From NCBI GenBank assembly GCA_035048485.1, contig CM068581.1, positions 11,366,864-11,430,863 of the forward strand: DNA of 64,000 bases. Reading direction: 5' to 3'. Below the pieces are notes generated by a model that was not told where the DNA came from, made no database searches, and was given only the letters and a program-made list of their open reading frames with translations. Below, in pieces: positions 58,171-64,000 of this stretch. The stretch is from Pteria penguin (Eukaryota; Mollusca; Bivalvia; Pterioida; Pteriidae). Each line of letters begins with the position of its first letter. Positions within the stretch are counted from its first letter, which is position 1. Made by a program: the position numbers and the translations under genes.

Positions 58171-59931
58171 TACAGGCAGTATCTAGGAGTTTTTGAGATA
58201 GCTTGCTGCAATACTCGGCTAGTGGTAGGAGAATACGAGACACGGGCCCATATAACACAGGAATGTCGGACTATGCCGTGGATTAACTTAATCACCTGCT
58301 TCGCAATCAATTCTTCATGGCTTTTTGTACCGATACATATAATATGCATTGATTTCTCTTCCATTAGATCGGTTAGAAGTAACGTAAATTCAATATGGGA
58401 ATGGAAATCTATAGGTCTTGAAGGTAGAGTCATTCTCCTGCCTTATCGCTTGTATGGTCCACAAAAGGAAACTATGATAAATATTTTACTGTAAACTCAA
58501 ACATGATAAACAAATAGAAAATTACCAGCTATTGAATTACCCCGCATGCAACACTCAGAGTTATTGTGTTGCATTTAAAAATTCATCAAAGGTGGCATTT
58601 ATACATTTATGTGCATAAAAATGTGTGTAATCAATTGATTTCTCGTTGGCGTGTACTCCTACTAGGCGTACACGGTGTTTGGGTTAGTTCTTTAATTCAT
58701 GTCGATCGTAATGCCCCACTGCACACATTTCTTGTTACCTATATATAGTCTTTCTTGATTTATTTTACTGAAATAGAATGCTCTTTTTAAGCTTACTTCA
58801 TAACGAAAATAGATAATATTTCAGTCAATGAAGGTGTAAATTTACTATAGGGGCACTGGTTATACGATATTATCTTCAGATAACAGTACAAGAGACAAAA
58901 TTACTTCGGCATTGTTTTGCAGTAATTATAATCCGTTTATATGTGTGTGTATATTTGGTCCATTTACTATTAACGAGCACGTAGTTCAGCGACCTTTGAT
59001 CGGGACTTGGGCTCGGAGCTTTGACCAGTGTACCAGATGTTGTTGTTTTCCTTGGGCTACATTATATACAGTGAAATAGAGGGATTATAAGATATGTTTA
59101 CATGTACACCTTTGAAATGTACATGATCAAATTAGAGATTTTCTACCAAATACATATTCTGTCTGAGAATTAGAACTGAACAGATTAGATTCGACCTTCA
59201 CACTAACAACGATCGCACTGTTCTTTAGTTACTTGTGTAAATCCTGTTCTAATGAACATTGATAGATTTAAGTGATGCGAAACGAGCTGTACACACTGTC
59301 ATGATAAAGCGATCGTGGTTATAGAAATCAAGGTGATTCATCTTGGCAATTATATCACTATATGCAAACATTTTTGCAATCTTTATCAGTACTTGAATAC
59401 CATCATTTCGTGTGAAACAACCATTTGAAATCATTATGTAGTTTCGTTGCAAAGTTTGCTAAGCTGGAACTCCCTTTCAAGTTCAACTTTTATGTTTGTT
59501 TTATTTTGTTTTGTTGTTTTGGGCTTTTATGTAATTTGGTTTTGTTTTGTGTTGTTTTATTGTTGAATGAAGAATGTTAAAGTGTTTGGAACTATGTCAC
59601 AGTGGCATTGATCCGATTCTCTGTCGTGATAGTGAGGAAATGTTCGCTAAAATGAAATGCTGGAGTTGGGATATTTCGGATTTCTGGGTGGGGGTTGGTC
59701 ACAGTTTTCAAGTGTTCGCCGCCATAATTATAGTTTAATTAGATTAATATTACGGTGTGTGACATGTATGATGTTCATAAGATATGGTTTTCTAATCGAC
59801 ATTTCTTACATTATTTCTTACAGTCTAAATGGAATGATATCCCATTATACATATGTATCTTATGGTGTTGGTTGACTTCACATGGTATAGATAAATCCAC
59901 GGTTTACACTAGTATATATAGAACTTCTAGT
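58171..59931. other. single-copy stretch, no assigned gene
   Basis: A 109-codon plus-strand ORF (58165-58494) and an 87-codon minus-strand ORF over the same bases cancel each other as evidence, and neither has a motif I know. 59480-59570 is a T/G-rich low-complexity run. Confidence 0.4.
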
Positions 59932-61144
<1,213 letters not shown>

Positions 61145-61250
61145 CATACATGAAGACCAGAAGAGCTTATGTCCCACCGTCTGTCGTCGGTTAACTTTTC
61201 TGGGTATCATACTCCTCCTGAACAATAACTCCTACTGATCGGGTACCGCT
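61145..61250 (+). mobile_element. dispersed element fragment
   Basis: agagcttatgtcccaccgtc, gtcgtcggttaacttttc and atactcctcctgaacaata look like a diverged opposite-end relative of the 33780-33850 sequence, and I know similar words from bivalve dispersed repeats. Confidence 0.45.
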
Positions 61251-61253
61251 ACT

Positions 61254-61604
61254 GGATGATTGAGTGTGTAGATTCTTTGAGCGAAAATCGAACCCGTCCG
61301 GTATTCATAATGACGAACATTGTAGCTATCTTGAAAATCTTGTTGTCGTTGTTAATATCTCTCTTTGACAGGATGATACAGTATGATTGTTTTGTCCTAA
61401 ATGAGAAGCGTACCTGTCCAAGAAAGCTGCCATTGTAACTTCTCGAAAATGACGTTTTGTCTTATGAATATGGAACTTGGTTTCCCTGGATGATAGTCGG
61501 TCCAGAAATGAGAATTAGACCTGTCAGATATTCAATACGGCCATTTTGAAATAGCTGCTCATGAAAAGTCAACCCTGTTCCTATGGCACCTTGACTTCCA
61601 GATG
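61254..61604. repeat. decayed 117-bp tandem triplication
   Basis: ggatgat anchors at 61254, 61371 and 61488, exactly 117 apart. Each is followed by a diverged gagaatcg-acctgtc, attcata, gccattg and tcg-aaaat series. Confidence 0.7.
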
Positions 61605-62440
61605 TAATATGACCTGTAGTTGTTTTTTTTTTTAATTTTTGACCTTTCTTTTACTCAAAATGGCTGAACCCTTTAAAATTTTTGAATATATTTTATTTGA
61701 TTCTTTAGACGACTAGGCCTTTATGGTATTTTAGAACAATGATTGTGATTTCACACAATAGAAATATTCACGTTTTCAGAAATATGAATCATTATAACAT
61801 TATGAAATCTCACTTAAACGGTATACTGAAAGATCACCTTGTTACAGACTGATCACCTTGTTACAGGCAGATCTGCTGTTTAGCATTAGTTCCTTTTTTC
61901 AAACTTCAATTTTTTTTATCCAATGCCGTGAACCGTTTAAAATCAGATGTTTGGTATTTTCTATATCACCAGTTTATAATCGGACAATGGGGATTTTCAT
62001 ACCCTCTTCGTGGAATTTGAGATTAGGGGAGTTTTTAGTCCGTCTGTTTGTCTGCCGGTAATGATACGACTATGTGGTAAAACCTTAACATTGGGCATAA
62101 CTTATGAAATATAAGAGATGGGTATTAGATTGTTTACATGTGCATTGTTTGAGACAGTACCACTTTTATTGACACCTGAATTTTTTATCTTGACCTGGCA
62201 TCAGTATTTCACGAACACATTTTGTTCCTATTCGATATCTTCACCCCTATATAACTACATTCCATAACTTCACCCCTTTGTACCGACACGTTGGGAATTT
62301 CCTCTGTACAATGATGTTACTCGTTTCTAATCATATGTTGGTATTTTTTTTTCCCTTCCCAATGACATTTTTGTTTATGATCAGTCACTGAAAATTTTAT
62401 TTGTCCAGTGATTTTACCTGTTTTATGAGCAGATATTGGT
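61605..62440. other. single-copy spacer
   Basis: AT-rich. A 16-base duplication (gatcaccttgttacag) lies at about 61833 and 61852. The 67-codon ORF at 61858 is not convincing. Confidence 0.45.
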
Positions 62441-62700
62441 GATTTCATTTACCTCTTCAATGACTTTTCCTGATAACGAGAGGATTGCGATTGTTCTATG
62501 TATATGAGCCGTTTATGACGAGATGTAGGTGATTTACTTTATCAATTCACGCCATCTGTTTATAATAAGGCATTGGTGATTTCTCTATCCTATGACGTCT
62601 CTTCTTTGAACGTTATAATTAGACGTTGGTGATTTTCTTTATCCTATGACGCTAGTTTTATTGGCTTTATAGTCAGATGTTGGTGATTTTCTCTATCCGG
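62441..62700. repeat. about 60-bp degenerate tandem repeat, 4-5 copies
   Basis: Units share gttggtgattttctttatcc, tatgacg and tttataatcaga. Isolated older copies occur near 61010 and 61130. Confidence 0.75.
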
Positions 62701-62702
62701 AT

Positions 62703-62830
62703 TTCTAGATGCATATCCACAGTAGTTTTCATTTAGAAACAATTTTTTCAGAAGCATATCCACATCAGTCGTCGTGAAGAAACATATTTCGGGCGTATAT
62801 CCATAGCAGTTTTCATGTAGAAAATGTTTC
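62703..62830. repeat. about 42-bp degenerate repeat, 3 copies
   Basis: gcatatccacagtagttttc, gcatatccacatcagtcgtc and gtatatccatagcagttttc head the three copies. Confidence 0.75.
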
Positions 62831-64000
62831 GCATTTTTTTTTAAAGAATGCTGAGACTTTTTTCTACTCTAAAATACTCTCTTGACTTTTCTCATTTAAA
62901 AGAAGACAATAACAATTTTCTTTGTCCAACTGCAATATGGCAAAGATTTTGTGTTCTCATTTTCGTTATAATATCTATCCAGTAACAGAAACAGAATCTG
63001 CCAAAGTCCGTTGAGGGTCACCACCATAAAATAAGATGCATGTAATCCTGATCCACCCACTGGTTTCTACTACAGGGAAATATGTCACCTTTCAGCATAT
63101 TGTTAGGAGATGATGACAATGAGTTCTTCCAATGATTTTTTTCCTGTGGTATCAGGCATTGTTGCCATACTTAGGGATATACTTAGGGTTATCACCATTT
63201 ATGGCCAATGGCGGCATTTACTCCGTTAGACTGGAGTTACCTGCTCTTGCCTGCTATGGCTGCGCGAAGATTTTAAGACCCACTAGTAGACAGACATTGC
63301 TAGTCTATTACTCCGCCATTGGAAAATTTGTGACGATGTTATATTTCGAAGAAAACAATTCTTCATTGAATGCGATTGATAATGCAAGCTGCCATTTCTA
63401 TGACTGCTTTGTGTTTTGCTTTTTAATATATTTGTGAGGGATTTTCAGATTGGCCTTGTCTGTTATTGCATTTGTGAACATTTTTGAGGTTGTGTTATCA
63501 GGGATTTTCAGAAAGGTCATGTGTGTAATCGTCAGAGAACAACAGAAATACCCAGTTAAACTGCTTGAAGATGTAAACAACAAATCCACAACCTCTCTGA
63601 TTTTAAGATTGAGGACGTACGTTGTATCAAAATGTCATTATTATCGTAGATGTATAATGTCAAGAAAGGAAGTGATTGTGCAAATTTATTCTGTAAACTA
63701 TTAATAAAAAGCCAATAGTTTACAACTTTTTATATATAGCCATGTTCTAATAAAAACTACTGGGTAGATTTAAATAAAACAATTTTAGCATGGCAATATT
63801 TGTGTAGCAGTAGGGGTTAGAGCTGCCCATATTTACTTTAAAAAGTGCTTTGTGTCACATTCTATTGTTAACATATCCAAATATAAAAGATATGATGACC
63901 ACGATAAATGTAAAAAAAAACCAAACAAACAAAAAAAAACCCCCAGTAATTTGCTAGGATTGAAATGTCTAGTGGCCCCTTATTGAGGATGTATATCCAA
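62831..64000. other. single-copy stretch to the window edge
   Basis: A 101-codon ORF (63132-63437, +) and an 84-codon ORF (63450-63704, +) have no recognisable domain. Similar short segments gggattttcag occur at 63438 and 63500. No repeat array. Confidence 0.4.

Noticed and set aside
58165..58494. 109-codon plus-strand ORF
   Set aside because: An 87-codon minus-strand ORF covers the same bases. There is no motif, and the frame starts in a small tandem repeat.
63132..63704. Two consecutive plus-strand ORFs of 101 and 84 codons
   Set aside because: No recognisable domain or splice signals. The lengths are expected by chance in this composition.

Overview
The window is eukaryotic and most likely from a marine mollusc, probably a bivalve. 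I infer this from the kinds of mobile-element debris it carries: tRNA-derived SINEs with a conserved body, a reverse-transcriptase family and a dispersed 3' motif that I associate with oyster, scallop and mussel genomes. Gene structure points the same way: intronic splice signals, AT-rich spacers, and (AT)n, (GATA)n and (CA)n microsatellites. There is no bacterial-style gene organisation, no operon and no complete host protein-coding gene that I can recognise.

The dominant content is tandem repeats. I count about 25 distinct minisatellite families with units from 19 to 73 bp, plus longer decayed duplications of 117 bp and about 500 bp. By my tally they cover about 29 kb, roughly 45 percent of the window. 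The largest is a 38-bp array at about 26.1-31.0 kb, which has a second-order repeat of about 1,402 bp. It passes into a related 29-bp array up to 32.3 kb. Nearly all long ORFs inside these arrays come from units that are multiples of three or from frame cycling.

Layout. 0-4.3 kb: a 54-bp satellite split by a complete DD34D mariner element whose transposase has one in-frame stop. 5.1-5.8 kb: a probable terminal coding exon with a poly(A) signal, the best host-gene candidate. 6-8.9 kb: decayed repeats. 9.5-17.5 kb: a retroelement-linked repeat complex, with a 73-bp array, a 19/38-bp array split by a TA-flanked terminal-inverted-repeat element that itself contains a truncated LINE (592-codon reverse-transcriptase ORF), a decayed second reverse transcriptase, and a 19-bp array. 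18.4-18.8 kb: a weak candidate promoter with two small exons. 19-24 kb: SINE fragments, an inverted-repeat element and AT microsatellites. 24.5-56.2 kb: one minisatellite after another, broken by SINEs, MITE-like elements and single-copy spacers. 56.5-64 kb: mostly single-copy, with a possible CRE-containing promoter and first exon at 57.5-57.8 kb.

The genes do not act together as a system. The biology here is the growth of repeats and their invasion by mobile elements. The arrays give exact insertion records for several elements, with target-site duplications readable against the repeat unit: TA for the mariner and the composite element, 13 bp for a SINE, 7 bp for a hAT-like MITE, and 7-8 bp for a 42-bp palindrome.
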